From Fusobacterium sp. (GTDB taxonomy: Bacteria > Fusobacteriota > Fusobacteriia > Fusobacteriales > Fusobacteriaceae): 64,000 nucleotides of DNA. The stretch spans positions 18,966 through 82,965 of the forward strand of contig DXWL01000004.1 in NCBI GenBank assembly GCA_019416865.1, in the 5' to 3' direction. Shown in pieces: positions 25,311-34,112 of the stretch. Both the position numbers and the translations under genes were made by a program. The stretch's first letter is position 1; every line of letters starts with the position of its first letter. The notes beneath the pieces are model-generated. The model was not told where the DNA came from, made no database searches, and saw only the letters and a list, made by a program, of their open reading frames with translations.

Positions 25311-26177
25311 ATGATTGATAATAAAACTAAGGGGATATTATTTATGCTTATGTCATCACTGGGATTTAGTCTTATGGCAGTGAGTATTAAGTATGCAGAA
25401 GGGATACCTCTTTTTGAAAAAATATTTTTTAGAAATTTGGTAAGTTTTTTTGTAGCTTTATGGGGGCTTAGAAATACAAAAAATTTTATGGATCTTTTAG
25501 GGAAAAAAGGAAATAGAAAATATTTACTGATGAGATCAATAGCAGGACTTTTAGGAGTTATTACAAATTTTTATGCAATAGCAAATCTTCCTCTTGCTAA
25601 TGCTAATATCATCACTAAACTTTCACCTTTTGTGGTACTTTTCTTTTCAGCATATTATTTAAAGGAAAAGGTTAGAGGTATACAGGTAGCTGGATTTTTT
25701 ATAAGTTTTTTTGGACTTATTCTGATAATAAGACCTACACTTGATTTTAATATTCTGCCAAGTCTTTCAGCAGTAGCTTCTGCTGTATGTGGAGGAGTAG
25801 CTTATACTCTAGTAAGACATCTTGGAAACAGAAAAGAAAATCCTAATACCATTGTATTTGTATTTTCTTTAATATCTGTATTAGGAATGTTCCCTCTTAT
25901 GATGATGGATTTTGTAATGCCTACATTTACACAATTTTTAGTTCTTATAAGCATAGGGGTGTTTGCTTCATTTGGACAGTTTGGTCTTACATATGCTTAC
26001 AAATATTCAAAAGCGTCAGAAGTTTCTATATACGCTTACTCAAGTATAATATTTACACTTATTTTGGGAATACTGTTTTTTGGAGAGATTCCTGATTTGT
26101 TTGAAATAATAGGTGGAATAATAGTTATAGCAGTGGCAATTAAATTATATTTTGTTTTTAGAGAGGAAAAGGAATAG
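25311..26177 (+). CDS. EamA/DMT family transporter
   Basis: A 288-residue protein with ten hydrophobic segments in two EamA repeats, the drug/metabolite transporter fold (YdcZ/RhaT-like). The first repeat contains MLMSSLGFSLMAVSIKYAEG and ends with the LPLANANIITKLSPFVVLFFSAYYLKE block; the second has ASEVSIYAYSSIIFTLILGILFFGE, the standard pairing. Family members export amino acids, purines or other metabolites, so substrate is open. An SD (GGAGGG) precedes the ATG. It stands alone between a terminator and the mreC promoter. Confidence 0.88.
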   Translation: MIDNKTKGILFMLMSSLGFSLMAVSIKYAEGIPLFEKIFFRNLVSFFVALWGLRNTKNFMDLLGKKGNRKYLLMRSIAGLLGVITNFYAIANLPLANANIITKLSPFVVLFFSAYYLKEKVRGIQVAGFFISFFGLILIIRPTLDFNILPSLSAVASAVCGGVAYTLVRHLGNRKENPNTIVFVFSLISVLGMFPLMMMDFVMPTFTQFLVLISIGVFASFGQFGLTYAYKYSKASEVSIYAYSSIIFTLILGILFFGEIPDLFEIIGGIIVIAVAIKLYFVFREEKE

Positions 26178-26222
26178 GTGTTCGCTGGAAAAGTACATTG
26201 TACTAAAAAATCTGCATATTTC

Positions 26223-26251
26223 TTTACAAATGAGGGGTAATATAATATAAT
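26223..26251 (+). promoter_or_regulatory. Promoter of the mreC operon
   Basis: TTTACA and TATAAT separated by 17 bases, 45 bases before the mreC ATG. It probably starts the long co-directional series to tgt, in which gaps are mostly under 45 bases. Confidence 0.75.
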
Positions 26252-26295
26252 TATTGAAAGGAAAGTATTAAAAAAGTTATACAAAGGATGCTGAG

Positions 26296-27108
26296 ATGAG
26301 ATTTAAAAAGAAAAAAAAGACTCTTATAGGTTGGGTTTATGTAATTGTGGCAGTGGCAGCAGCAGGTTTTTTCATGAGAGGAGTGCTTCTTTTTGGTATA
26401 AAAAAATTAAATGTTTTGATACTTCCTGTGCAGAGTAAAATTTATACAACAACACAGGGAATAAGAGAAAATTTTAATACAATTATAAAATATAAAGATT
26501 TCTTTTATGAAAATAGAGAGCTTAAGGAAAAAATCACATCACAGGAATTTAAAGATGAGATGATAGCAGCTTTAAAAGCTGAAAATGAAAGGCTTAGAAA
26601 ACTTGTAGATCTTAAAGGAGAGATTGGATATAACACAAAGGTTGTAAAAGTAAGTTTTCAACATGTTCAGGATACATATGAAAGTTTTATTATAAAAGCT
26701 GGAAAAGTTGATGGAATGGAAGTTAATATGCCTGTTCTTTCAGGAAGACAGCTGATAGGAAAAATAGTAGAGGTGTACGAAAATTATTCTGTAGTAAAAA
26801 TGATTACAGGGGAAAATAGTTTTGTAAGTGCTCTTTGCGATAATGTTATAGGAATAGTAAGCGGTGAAAGAGAGAAAGACCTGTACTTCAGACCGACTTC
26901 ATCGTTAGAGGAGGAAATTCAGCCGGGAGATGAGGTATTCACTTCAGGGATAAGTGATGTATATCCTAAGGGAATATATGTAGGAAAAATATCAGAAATA
27001 ATGTCAGCAGATAATAAATTGGAAAAAAGATATAGGGTAAAAATAGACACTAACATATATGATTTTCAGGAAGCTATAGTTATAATGGGAGATGCAGGTG
27101 GTGTGTAG
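26296..27108 (+). CDS. mreC: Rod shape-determining protein MreC
   Basis: A 270-residue bitopic envelope protein: basic cytoplasmic tail (RFKKKKK), one membrane helix (about 10-27), a periplasmic coiled coil (about 70-105, ENERLRKLVDLK) and a double beta-barrel domain with the family blocks DGMEVNMPVLSGRQLIGKIVEV, GENSFVSALCDNVIGIVSGE and EIQPGDEVFTSGISDVYPKGIYVG. It links cytoplasmic MreB to wall-elongation enzymes. mreB and mreD are not adjacent here, unlike the usual mreBCD operon; a LolA-like gene and recO follow instead. Confidence 0.93.
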   Translation: MRFKKKKKTLIGWVYVIVAVAAAGFFMRGVLLFGIKKLNVLILPVQSKIYTTTQGIRENFNTIIKYKDFFYENRELKEKITSQEFKDEMIAALKAENERLRKLVDLKGEIGYNTKVVKVSFQHVQDTYESFIIKAGKVDGMEVNMPVLSGRQLIGKIVEVYENYSVVKMITGENSFVSALCDNVIGIVSGEREKDLYFRPTSSLEEEIQPGDEVFTSGISDVYPKGIYVGKISEIMSADNKLEKRYRVKIDTNIYDFQEAIVIMGDAGGV

Positions 27109-27109
27109 T

Positions 27110-27676
27110 ATGAAAAAAATAGTAATTATGATTTTTCTACTGTTAACTTCTTTGTGTACAGCTGCCAGTGGAAAAGTAAAAAATATTAGTGATATAAAAA
27201 CTTTAGATCTTATAGTAAAAGAAAAAACTTTTATTAACAAAAAATCTCAAGAAAAGGTCTATAATATAAAGTATGTTATACCAAATCTAATGAAAAAAGA
27301 GATTCTTGAACCAAAATCTCATAAGGGAGAGATATTTGTATATGTAGATGATACAAAGAAAACTTATCTGCCTATTTTTGAGCAGGTAATAGAGGAAGAG
27401 GCTCTTCCTGAAGAAAATTTTGTTATAGATACAATAAAGCTTTTACAAAATAAAGACAGAAAAGATGAAAATTTTAGAAAACTTTACAACAGTGGAAAAC
27501 TTGTGAGAATCCGAAATGATAATATCACAATAGAACCTGTAAAAACAGAGCTTATTAACGGATATTATATACCAGTTTTAATAAAAGTTTTTGATGGGGA
27601 TATTGTTGTTGCAGAACTTACTTTAAAAGATGTAAAAATAAATGAAAAAATAGAAAGAAAAGAGTTTGAATTGTAA
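27110..27676 (+). CDS. Secreted protein, weakly LolA/lipoprotein-sorting-like
   Basis: A 188-residue exported protein with a Sec signal (MKKIVIMIFLLLTSLCTAASG; the Cys is not in a lipobox context). The mature part alternates strands: YVIPNLMKKEILEPKSHKGEIFVYVDDTKKTYLPIFEQ resembles the outer-membrane lipoprotein-sorting (LolA/MucB) beta sheet, in which a lipid or peptide is carried. ATG 27110 is used rather than the longer reading from 27092, because the signal peptide begins there and mreC stops at 27108. Its stop overlaps the recO start. The LolA resemblance is tentative. Confidence 0.6.
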   Translation: MKKIVIMIFLLLTSLCTAASGKVKNISDIKTLDLIVKEKTFINKKSQEKVYNIKYVIPNLMKKEILEPKSHKGEIFVYVDDTKKTYLPIFEQVIEEEALPEENFVIDTIKLLQNKDRKDENFRKLYNSGKLVRIRNDNITIEPVKTELINGYYIPVLIKVFDGDIVVAELTLKDVKINEKIERKEFEL

Positions 27677-28383
27677 TGACAAATCTAATAAAACTAGAAG
27701 GTATAATAATAAATAAAAAGGATATTGGAGATTTTGACAGAATAATAACAATGTTTACAGGAAGTTTTGGAAAAATTCAAATCCTTATAAAAGGAATCAG
27801 AAAAAGTAAAAAGAGAGATAAGCTTGGTTCTGATGTACTTTCTTTTTCAAGAACAGTAGTGTATAAAAAAGATAATAGTTTTGTAGGTTCAACAGTTGAA
27901 TCAGTTAAAAGTTATGAAAATATCCGCAGAGATATGAAAAAAATAGGGATAGTTCTTTATATGTTTCATGTACTTAATAATATTCTATCTGACAGTGAAA
28001 GAAAGACAGTACTTTATGATTTAACTTTAAAAAGTCTTGACTATATAGAGAGAGAGGAAAATATATCGAATTGTGTTCTTCTTATGATTTATTATCTTAA
28101 TAAAATAATTTCAGAAGAGGGAATAAAATACACAATGGTTGGAGGAAAAAATTTCTCTATGAAAAACTCTCTCATTTCTGAAAAGTTTGAAAGTGGAGAT
28201 ATAAAACTTAGCCAAGAAGAGTATAGAATTATTGAGGGAGTATATTTTAACAAGATAAAAGAGCTTTTACAGGAAAATGCAGATATATATGATCTGTATT
28301 CGGTTTTAGGTATCTGTGAGAGGTATCTGAATTATCATTTAGATTTATATTTAGATTTTAAAAATTATATTTTGGAGGCATAA
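27676..28383 (+). CDS. recO: DNA repair protein RecO
   Basis: A 235-residue recombination mediator that works with RecF and RecR to load RecA on single strands. The N-terminal OB-fold is clear: LEGIIINKKDIGDFDRIITMFTGSFGKIQILIKGIRKSKKRDK. The C-terminal half is helical (DLTLKSLDYIEREENISNCVLLMIYYLNK). I do not see the four-cysteine zinc finger that many RecO proteins carry. The ATG overlaps the preceding stop by one base (TAATG), so translation is coupled. recR and recF are not nearby. Confidence 0.9.
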   Translation: MTNLIKLEGIIINKKDIGDFDRIITMFTGSFGKIQILIKGIRKSKKRDKLGSDVLSFSRTVVYKKDNSFVGSTVESVKSYENIRRDMKKIGIVLYMFHVLNNILSDSERKTVLYDLTLKSLDYIEREENISNCVLLMIYYLNKIISEEGIKYTMVGGKNFSMKNSLISEKFESGDIKLSQEEYRIIEGVYFNKIKELLQENADIYDLYSVLGICERYLNYHLDLYLDFKNYILEA

Positions 28384-28384
28384 G

Positions 28385-28855
28385 ATGTTAAATATAGTTA
28401 AAATTACAGACTATATGTCAGAAGATTTAATAACATTGGATTTAAAAAGTAAGACGAAAGAAGCGGTTCTAGAGGAGCTGTCTGGTTTAATGGCAAAATC
28501 ACCAAATATACAGGACAAAAATGTTATTAAAAAAGCTCTTATGGAGAGAGAAGAACTTGGAAGTACCGGTATAGGAAAAGGGATTGCCATTCCTCACGCT
28601 AAGACAGATACAGCCTCAAAATTAACAATAGCTTTTGGAATAAGCAAAGAGAAAATAGATTTTGATTCCTTAGATAATGAAGGAGTGAATATATTTTTTG
28701 TTTTTGCTTCTCCAATAGAGGACAGTCAAATTTATTTAAAAGTTTTGGCAAGAATATCAAGACTTATTAGAAATGAAAGTTTTAGAAATAAACTTTTAAG
28801 TTGTAAAAAACCTGAAGAGGTTATTAAATTTATAGGAGAAGAAGAAGCTATATAG
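28385..28855 (+). CDS. PTS EIIA domain protein, fructose/nitrogen (PtsN-like) type
   Basis: A 156-residue stand-alone EIIA domain. The phosphorylated histidine is His71 in GKGIAIPHAKT; the flanking STGIGKGIAIPH and VNIFFVFASPIEDSQIYLKVLARISRL blocks are standard for the EIIA-Fru/Ntr fold. No EIIB or EIIC is encoded near, so it is more likely a regulatory phosphoprotein like PtsN than a sugar transporter part. It starts 1 base after recO stops and is followed by nrdR, so is translated in one operon with them. The regulated target cannot be read from sequence. Confidence 0.85.
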   Translation: MLNIVKITDYMSEDLITLDLKSKTKEAVLEELSGLMAKSPNIQDKNVIKKALMEREELGSTGIGKGIAIPHAKTDTASKLTIAFGISKEKIDFDSLDNEGVNIFFVFASPIEDSQIYLKVLARISRLIRNESFRNKLLSCKKPEEVIKFIGEEEAI

Positions 28856-28869
28856 CTTAGGAGGAACAT

Positions 28870-29328
28870 ATGAATTGTCCATTCTGTAATAATGAAGATA
28901 CAAGAGTTGTAGACAGCAGAGTGTTTATAAACGGAAACGCTATTAAAAGAAGAAGAGAGTGTACAGCTTGTAAAAAAAGATTTACAACATATGAAAAAGT
29001 AGAAGAAAGGGCAGTTTATGTTGTAAAAAAAGATAAAAGCAGGGAAAAATTTGATAAGGAAAAATTGATGAGAGGTCTTTCTATTGCAACAATAAAAAGA
29101 AATATTTCGACAGATACACTTGAAGAATTTGTTCTTGAAATTGAAAGAGGGCTTCAAAACTCTCTTGACAGTGAAATCACAACAAGCGATTTAGGAGAGA
29201 TTGTTTTAAGAAAATTAAAAGAACTTGATGAAGTAGCTTATGTGAGATTTGCTTCTGTTTATAAAGAGTTTGATGATATCAAATCATTTATAGAGATTGT
29301 AGAAAATATTAATAAAGACAAAAAATAA
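28870..29328 (+). CDS. nrdR: Ribonucleotide reductase repressor NrdR
   Basis: A 152-residue transcriptional repressor of nrd genes. The N-terminal zinc ribbon is CPFC..(14 aa)..ECTACKKRF with four cysteines in two pairs (3, 6, 31, 34), followed by an ATP-cone domain (VVKKDKSREKFDKEKLMRGL, with KREK-type nucleotide pocket). ATP/dATP binding controls its DNA binding. The gene sits between EIIA and fmt, in the gene order common to several bacteria. No NrdR box was searched for in other promoters. Confidence 0.95.
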   Translation: MNCPFCNNEDTRVVDSRVFINGNAIKRRRECTACKKRFTTYEKVEERAVYVVKKDKSREKFDKEKLMRGLSIATIKRNISTDTLEEFVLEIERGLQNSLDSEITTSDLGEIVLRKLKELDEVAYVRFASVYKEFDDIKSFIEIVENINKDKK

Positions 29329-29344
29329 GGAGAACAGCAGCTAA

Positions 29345-30277
29345 ATGAGAATACTATTTATGGGAACTCCCGAGTTTGCCGTTCCATGCCTTGACAGAAT
29401 GAATAAAGAGCATGAGGTAATAGGGATATATACAAAAGTTGATAAAGTGAATAAAAGAGGAGGAAAAATAACTTATCTTCCTGTAAAGCAATATGGACTT
29501 GATAATAACATTCCAATTTATCAGCCTTCAACTTTAAAAGATGGAACAGTTGAACAAGAGATAAGAGAGATGAATCCAGATCTTATAGTTGTAGTGGCTT
29601 ATGGAAAAATTATTCCAAAGAGTATAATAGATATACCCAAATATGGAATAATAAATGTTCACTCTTCTCTTCTTCCAAAATTTAGAGGTGCTGCTCCAAT
29701 TAATGCAGCAATTATAGAGGGAGAAACAAAAACTGGAGTAACAATAATGTACATAGCAGAGGAACTTGATGCTGGAGATATTATTCTTACAGGAGAAACA
29801 GAGATTACAGAAGAGGAAACTTTCCTTACTCTTCATGATAAATTGAAAGAGATAGGAGCAGAAACACTAAGTAAAGCTGTAAAAATGATATTTGAAGGAA
29901 CTAATCAAAGAATAGTTCAGAATCATGAAGAGGCTACTTTTGTAAAACCATTTAAAAAAGAAGATTTAAAAGTAGATTGGAGCAAAACAGAGAAAGAGAT
30001 ATATAACTTTGTGAGAGGAATAAATCCTTTCCCATGTGCCTACACAACTCTTAATGATAAAATGATGAAAGTTTATGCAGTTAAAAAATATGAAAAAGTA
30101 TATGAAGATGGAGAAATCGGAGAAGTTGTTGACAAAGTAAAAGGACAAGGACCTGTTATAAAGACAGGAGATGGTTCTGTAATTTTGACAGAAGCAAAAC
30201 CAGAGAGTAAAAAAGTAATGTCAGGAGCAGATCTGTTGAATGGAAACTTTGTAAAAATAGGAGAAAAACTGATATAA
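29345..30277 (+). CDS. fmt: Methionyl-tRNA formyltransferase
   Basis: A 310-residue enzyme transferring a formyl group from 10-formyl-THF to Met-tRNA. The N-terminal Rossmann domain begins MRILFMGTPEFAVPCL; active-site residues are in HSSLLPKFRGAAPINAAI (Asn/His) and the specificity loop is GVTIMYIAEELDAGDI (Asp). The C-terminal OB-like domain covers about 205-300. folD, which produces the formyl donor precursor, follows 30 bases later, an apt pairing. def, the reverse step, is at 6777. Confidence 0.96.
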   Translation: MRILFMGTPEFAVPCLDRMNKEHEVIGIYTKVDKVNKRGGKITYLPVKQYGLDNNIPIYQPSTLKDGTVEQEIREMNPDLIVVVAYGKIIPKSIIDIPKYGIINVHSSLLPKFRGAAPINAAIIEGETKTGVTIMYIAEELDAGDIILTGETEITEEETFLTLHDKLKEIGAETLSKAVKMIFEGTNQRIVQNHEEATFVKPFKKEDLKVDWSKTEKEIYNFVRGINPFPCAYTTLNDKMMKVYAVKKYEKVYEDGEIGEVVDKVKGQGPVIKTGDGSVILTEAKPESKKVMSGADLLNGNFVKIGEKLI

Positions 30278-30307
30278 CATTTACTGAAAGGCGGATACAT
30301 AAAAATT

Positions 30308-31165
30308 ATGATAATAGATGGGAAAAAATGCTCAGAAGAGATACTTGAAACATTAAAAAATGAGATAGAAGCACATAAAATGAGATTCAACAGAGTTCCT
30401 GGACTAGCTGTAATAATTGTGGGGGATAATCCTGCTTCAAAAATCTATGTAAAATCAAAAGTGAAAGCTTGTGAAAAAGTTGGGATAAGAAGTGTGGAGA
30501 TAATCCTTGACAAAGGAATTTCAGAAGATGAACTTATAAAAGAGATTGAAAAATTAAACGAAGACAGAGATATTAATGGAATACTTGTACAGCTTCCTCT
30601 TCCTGCACATATAAATGAGAAAAAGGTGTGTGAAGCGATAGCTATAAAAAAAGATGTAGATGGATTTAAACCTGAAAATCTTGGAAAAATAATGTTGGGA
30701 GATGATGATGGTTTTGTATCATGTACACCTCAAGGAATTATGTATCTTATAGACCAAGTAGGAATGGATCTTAATGGAAAAAATGCTGTTGTAGTGGGAA
30801 GAAGTAATATAGTTGGAAAACCTGCTGCTTCTCTTCTTATAAACAGAGGAGCTACAGTAACAGTATGTAACAGTAAAACACAAGATCTTACAGGAATATT
30901 AAAAAGAGCAGATCTAATAGTAATAGCTATAGGAAAAGCAAAATTTTTAAAAAAGGATATGGTAAAAGAGGGAGCAGTTATAATTGATGTTGGTATCAAT
31001 AGAGTTGATGGAAAAATATATGGAGATGTTGACTTTGAAGAGGTAAGCACAGTTGCATCACATATAACTCCTGTTCCTGGTGGTGTGGGACCTATGACAA
31101 TAGCTATGTTGTTAAAAAATACAGTGAAGGCTTTTTGTAAGGAGGAAGCAGTAAATGGCAATTAA
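30308..31165 (+). CDS. folD: Bifunctional methylene-THF dehydrogenase/cyclohydrolase
   Basis: A 285-residue cytoplasmic enzyme that oxidises 5,10-methylene-THF to methenyl-THF and hydrolyses it to 10-formyl-THF. Motifs: catalytic Lys in SKVKACEKVG, QLPLPAHINEKKV, the PKKD-type turn KKDVDGF, CTPQGIMYLI, the NADP site VVVGRSNIVGKPAASLL and the end PVPGGVGPMTIAMLLKNT. The SD-like AAAGGCGG is further from the ATG than usual. Its last codons overlap the start of the next gene. Together with fmt it serves initiator tRNA formylation. Confidence 0.95.
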   Translation: MIIDGKKCSEEILETLKNEIEAHKMRFNRVPGLAVIIVGDNPASKIYVKSKVKACEKVGIRSVEIILDKGISEDELIKEIEKLNEDRDINGILVQLPLPAHINEKKVCEAIAIKKDVDGFKPENLGKIMLGDDDGFVSCTPQGIMYLIDQVGMDLNGKNAVVVGRSNIVGKPAASLLINRGATVTVCNSKTQDLTGILKRADLIVIAIGKAKFLKKDMVKEGAVIIDVGINRVDGKIYGDVDFEEVSTVASHITPVPGGVGPMTIAMLLKNTVKAFCKEEAVNGN

Positions 31166-31628
31166 AAAAAGAAAAAAAACTAAAAGTGAGGATAAGAGAG
31201 AATACTTTATAGTAGACAGAAGAATTTTACCTACATCTATTCAAAATGTAATCAAAGTAAATGATCTTATTCAACGAGAAAAGATTTCAAAATATGAAGC
31301 TATTAAAAAAGTTGGACTTAGCAGAAGTACATATTATAAATATAAAGATTACATTAAACCTTTCTTTGAAAGCGGAAAGGAAAAAGTATTCAGTATCCAT
31401 CTAGCTTTAGTAGATGAACCAGGAATCCTTGCAAGAATACTTGATGTAATTGCAACTCATGATATGAATATTCTTACAATTATTCAAAATATAGCTATTG
31501 ATGGAATAGGAAGAGCAACTATCTCTATTCAGACAACAGAGAATATGCTGAGAAAAATAGAGGGAATGCTTGAACTTATCAGTGAGATAGATGGGGTTAA
31601 AGAATTAAGAATAATTGGAAGTAACTAA
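31155..31628 (+). CDS. ACT domain protein of the UPF0735/PheB family
   Basis: A 157-residue protein with a helical N-terminus (a helix-turn-helix-like segment KYEAIKKVGLSRSTYYKYKDY, about 52-72) and a C-terminal ACT domain (about 82-155; VDEPGILARILDVIATHDMNILTI) of the kind that binds amino acids. This combination is the UPF0735 family, whose Bacillus member is PheB. It starts inside the folD 3' end behind AAGGAGG, so is co-translated. Possibly an amino-acid-sensing regulator; the ligand and DNA site are unknown. Confidence 0.85.
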   Translation: MAIKKRKKTKSEDKREYFIVDRRILPTSIQNVIKVNDLIQREKISKYEAIKKVGLSRSTYYKYKDYIKPFFESGKEKVFSIHLALVDEPGILARILDVIATHDMNILTIIQNIAIDGIGRATISIQTTENMLRKIEGMLELISEIDGVKELRIIGSN

Positions 31629-31668
31629 TATTTATTACATAATTTTATAAAAGCAGGAGTGTTGTAAA

Positions 31669-32121
31669 ATGGAAAAAATAGATTTAAACTTAATAGAAAA
31701 ACTAGCAGAAAATATGAATACTCATTCACTAAATGAGGTCTCTTTAGAAAATGGAGATCAGAAGCTAGTTCTTAAAAAAGAAAAAAAGGCAGCTGAATAC
31801 ACAACAATGCAGCCAGTTGTTCAGAAAACAGCTGTTAAACCTGTAAAAACAGAGAAAACAGAAAAGAAACCTTCTGAAGCAGTATCAGGAAACATGATTG
31901 TTTCTCCAATGGTAGGAACATTCTATCGTTCTCCAGCTCCAGGAGCACCAGCTTTTGTTGAAGAAGGGCAAAAAATAAATGCAGGAGATGCTGTATGTAT
32001 CATTGAAGCTATGAAAATGATGAATGAAGTAAATTCTCAATATACAGGAAAAATAGTAAAAGTTCTTGTAGAAGATGGTGTTGTGGTACAGAAGGGAGAT
32101 AAGCTGTTTATTGTTGAATAG
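31669..32121 (+). CDS. accB: Acetyl-CoA carboxylase biotin carboxyl carrier protein
   Basis: A 150-residue carrier with a 70-residue N-terminal linker rich in Lys/Thr/Pro/Glu and a C-terminal biotinyl domain (about 77-150). Biotin attaches at Lys116 in the invariant EAMKM; the thumb (VSPMVGTFYRSPAPGAPAF) marks it as the acetyl-CoA carboxylase type. It carries CO2 between biotin carboxylase and carboxyltransferase, the committed step to fatty acids. accC, accA and accD are absent from this neighbourhood, so it is separated from its usual operon partner accC. Confidence 0.93.
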   Translation: MEKIDLNLIEKLAENMNTHSLNEVSLENGDQKLVLKKEKKAAEYTTMQPVVQKTAVKPVKTEKTEKKPSEAVSGNMIVSPMVGTFYRSPAPGAPAFVEEGQKINAGDAVCIIEAMKMMNEVNSQYTGKIVKVLVEDGVVVQKGDKLFIVE

Positions 32122-32163
32122 TTTTCAAAATTTAAAACATTATAAGGAAGGTGCATTTGTCAA

Positions 32164-33465
32164 TTGGACACGTATCATTATTTGATTTTACTAGTATTGT
32201 TAATTTTATTATCAGGTATATTTTCTGCTTCTGAAACAGCTCTTACAGCATTCAGAAGTATTCATCTTGAAGAAATAAGTGAGGAAAATCCTAAAAAAGG
32301 AAAACTTTTAAAATATTGGCTTAAAAAACCAAACGAAATGCTTACAGCACTTCTTTTGGGAAATAATATTGTAAATATTCTGGCTACATCTTTGGCGACA
32401 GCTTTTATTACAAGCTACCTTCAAGATAAGGGTATGAATAATTCACAAAATATGTCAGTATTTATTTCTACAGTTGTGATGACAATAGTTATTTTAATTT
32501 TTGGAGAAATTACTCCAAAGGTTATAGCCAAAAATAATTCAACACCGATTTCAAAATCAGTGATAACTCCCATTTATTATCTGACAAAAATAGCAGCTCC
32601 TGTTATATGGATTTTAACAGGGATATCAAAAGTTATAGGAAGAATTTTGGGAATAGATATAAAAGATGAAGCAATAATGATAACAGAACAAGATATTCTT
32701 TCTTATGTAAATGTGGGAGAAGCTGAAGGAGTAATTGAGGCTGAAGAAAAAGATATGATAGAGTCGATGGTTACTTTTGGAGAAACTACAGCAAAAGAGG
32801 TAATGACTCCAAGAACATCTGTATATGCAATAGAGGGAAATAAATCTATAAATGATGTATGGGAAGATATTACAACTCTTGGTTATTCAAGAATCCCTGT
32901 ATATAAAGATGTAATGGATGAAATAATAGGAATCCTTTATATAAAGGATCTTTTAAATGCAGTAAAAGAAGGAAAATCAGATATGCCAGTAAAAGAATTT
33001 GTAAGAAAGGCATATTTTGTTCCTGAAACAAAATCAATTATAAAAATATTGGAAGACTTTAAAACTCAAAAAGTACACATGGCTGTTGTAATAGACGAAT
33101 ATGGTGGAACTGTAGGAGTTGTTACGATAGAAGATTTGATTGAGGAGATATTTGGAGAGATAAGAGATGAGTATGATAAAGAGGAGGAAGAATCTATAAA
33201 AGAGAAAGCTCCTGATATATACGAAGTTGATGCTATGCTGGATATAGAAACAATCAATAAAGAGCTTGATATTGAACTTCCTGAATCAGAAGATTATGAA
33301 AGTCTTGGAGGTCTTATTCTTAATGAATTGGATAAGGTTGCAGAAGTGGGAGATACAGTATTTATAGGTAATGTGGAACTTAAAGTTTTAGAAATACAAA
33401 AAATGAGAGTATCTAAAGTATTAATAAAAAAGGAAAGTGAAAATAAAGAATGCACAGAGGATTAA
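32164..33465 (+). CDS. CNNM/CorC-type hemolysin-like membrane protein
   Basis: A 433-residue protein with three parts: an N-terminal DUF21 (CNNM) transmembrane domain (about 1-180, with SGIFSASETALTAFRSIH), a CBS pair (about 210-330, with ARTSVYAIEG and VVIDEYGGTVGVVTIEDLIEEIFGE) and a C-terminal CorC/HlyC domain. Members transport or regulate divalent metals, often Mg2+ or Co2+ efflux. It begins at TTG 32164, with AGGAAGGTG about 11 bases upstream; no ATG fits. Its 3' end overlaps the next gene by 16 bases. The name hemolysin reflects an old assignment and does not show lytic activity. Confidence 0.9.
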   Translation: MDTYHYLILLVLLILLSGIFSASETALTAFRSIHLEEISEENPKKGKLLKYWLKKPNEMLTALLLGNNIVNILATSLATAFITSYLQDKGMNNSQNMSVFISTVVMTIVILIFGEITPKVIAKNNSTPISKSVITPIYYLTKIAAPVIWILTGISKVIGRILGIDIKDEAIMITEQDILSYVNVGEAEGVIEAEEKDMIESMVTFGETTAKEVMTPRTSVYAIEGNKSINDVWEDITTLGYSRIPVYKDVMDEIIGILYIKDLLNAVKEGKSDMPVKEFVRKAYFVPETKSIIKILEDFKTQKVHMAVVIDEYGGTVGVVTIEDLIEEIFGEIRDEYDKEEEESIKEKAPDIYEVDAMLDIETINKELDIELPESEDYESLGGLILNELDKVAEVGDTVFIGNVELKVLEIQKMRVSKVLIKKESENKECTED

Positions 33466-34112
33466 GAGGATATTTTTATGCAGGGCTTATTGTTATTCTT
33501 CCTTTGTTCTTGACAATTTTTATTATTAACTGGATGGTAAATTTTGTTATTACAATGACAATGGAATCTTTTTTCACAGTCCTTATAAATAATGCAATCA
33601 GATTTTTTGGAATAGAAGATAACCTTCATCTGAAAACAGCAGTGTATGTTCTGTATCTTTTGAGCATACTGGTTTTAATAACATTTATAGGGTATATCAC
33701 AAAAAATATTATAGGAAAAAAGATAACAAGAAGCATAAACAGAATTATCGGAAAGCTTCCTATTGTAAAGCACATCTATACTACAATAAATCAGATTGTA
33801 AGTCTTATTTCATCAGAAAAAGGAAACACATATAAAAGAGCAATAGCAGTGGAATATCCTAGAAAAGGAATCTACAGTATAGGCTTTTTAACATCAGAAA
33901 CAAATGAAATTTTATCAAATGTAGTTGGTAAAGAGTTGTGCAATGTATTTATTCCAACATCTCCGAACCCTACATCAGGTATGTTTATATGTGTGGATAA
34001 AAAGGATATTATCTTCCTTGATATGAAAATAGATGATGCTGTAAAACTTATAATTTCAGGAGGCGTTATAGTTCCGGAAATGGAGAAAGAAGAGAACGGT
34101 GAAGAAGAATAG
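33450..34112 (+). CDS. DUF502 family membrane protein
   Basis: A 220-residue protein with the DUF502 pattern: an opening RGLRGYFYAGLIVILPLFLTIFIINWMV (two hydrophobic segments near 9-31 and 65-85), then a soluble C-terminal half with ...GKLPIVKHIYTTINQI and the PTSPNPTSGMFICVDKKDI loop. Function of the family is unknown; homologs occur widely beside envelope genes. It overlaps its neighbours at both ends (16 bases upstream, 14 downstream), so is strongly coupled with the CNNM protein and the TPR lipoprotein. Confidence 0.85.
   Translation: MHRGLRGYFYAGLIVILPLFLTIFIINWMVNFVITMTMESFFTVLINNAIRFFGIEDNLHLKTAVYVLYLLSILVLITFIGYITKNIIGKKITRSINRIIGKLPIVKHIYTTINQIVSLISSEKGNTYKRAIAVEYPRKGIYSIGFLTSETNEILSNVVGKELCNVFIPTSPNPTSGMFICVDKKDIIFLDMKIDDAVKLIISGGVIVPEMEKEENGEEE

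Noticed and set aside
26178..26222. Short palindrome AGTACATTGTACT after the EamA gene as a terminator
   Set aside because: The stem is only five base pairs with no T tract, too weak to claim.
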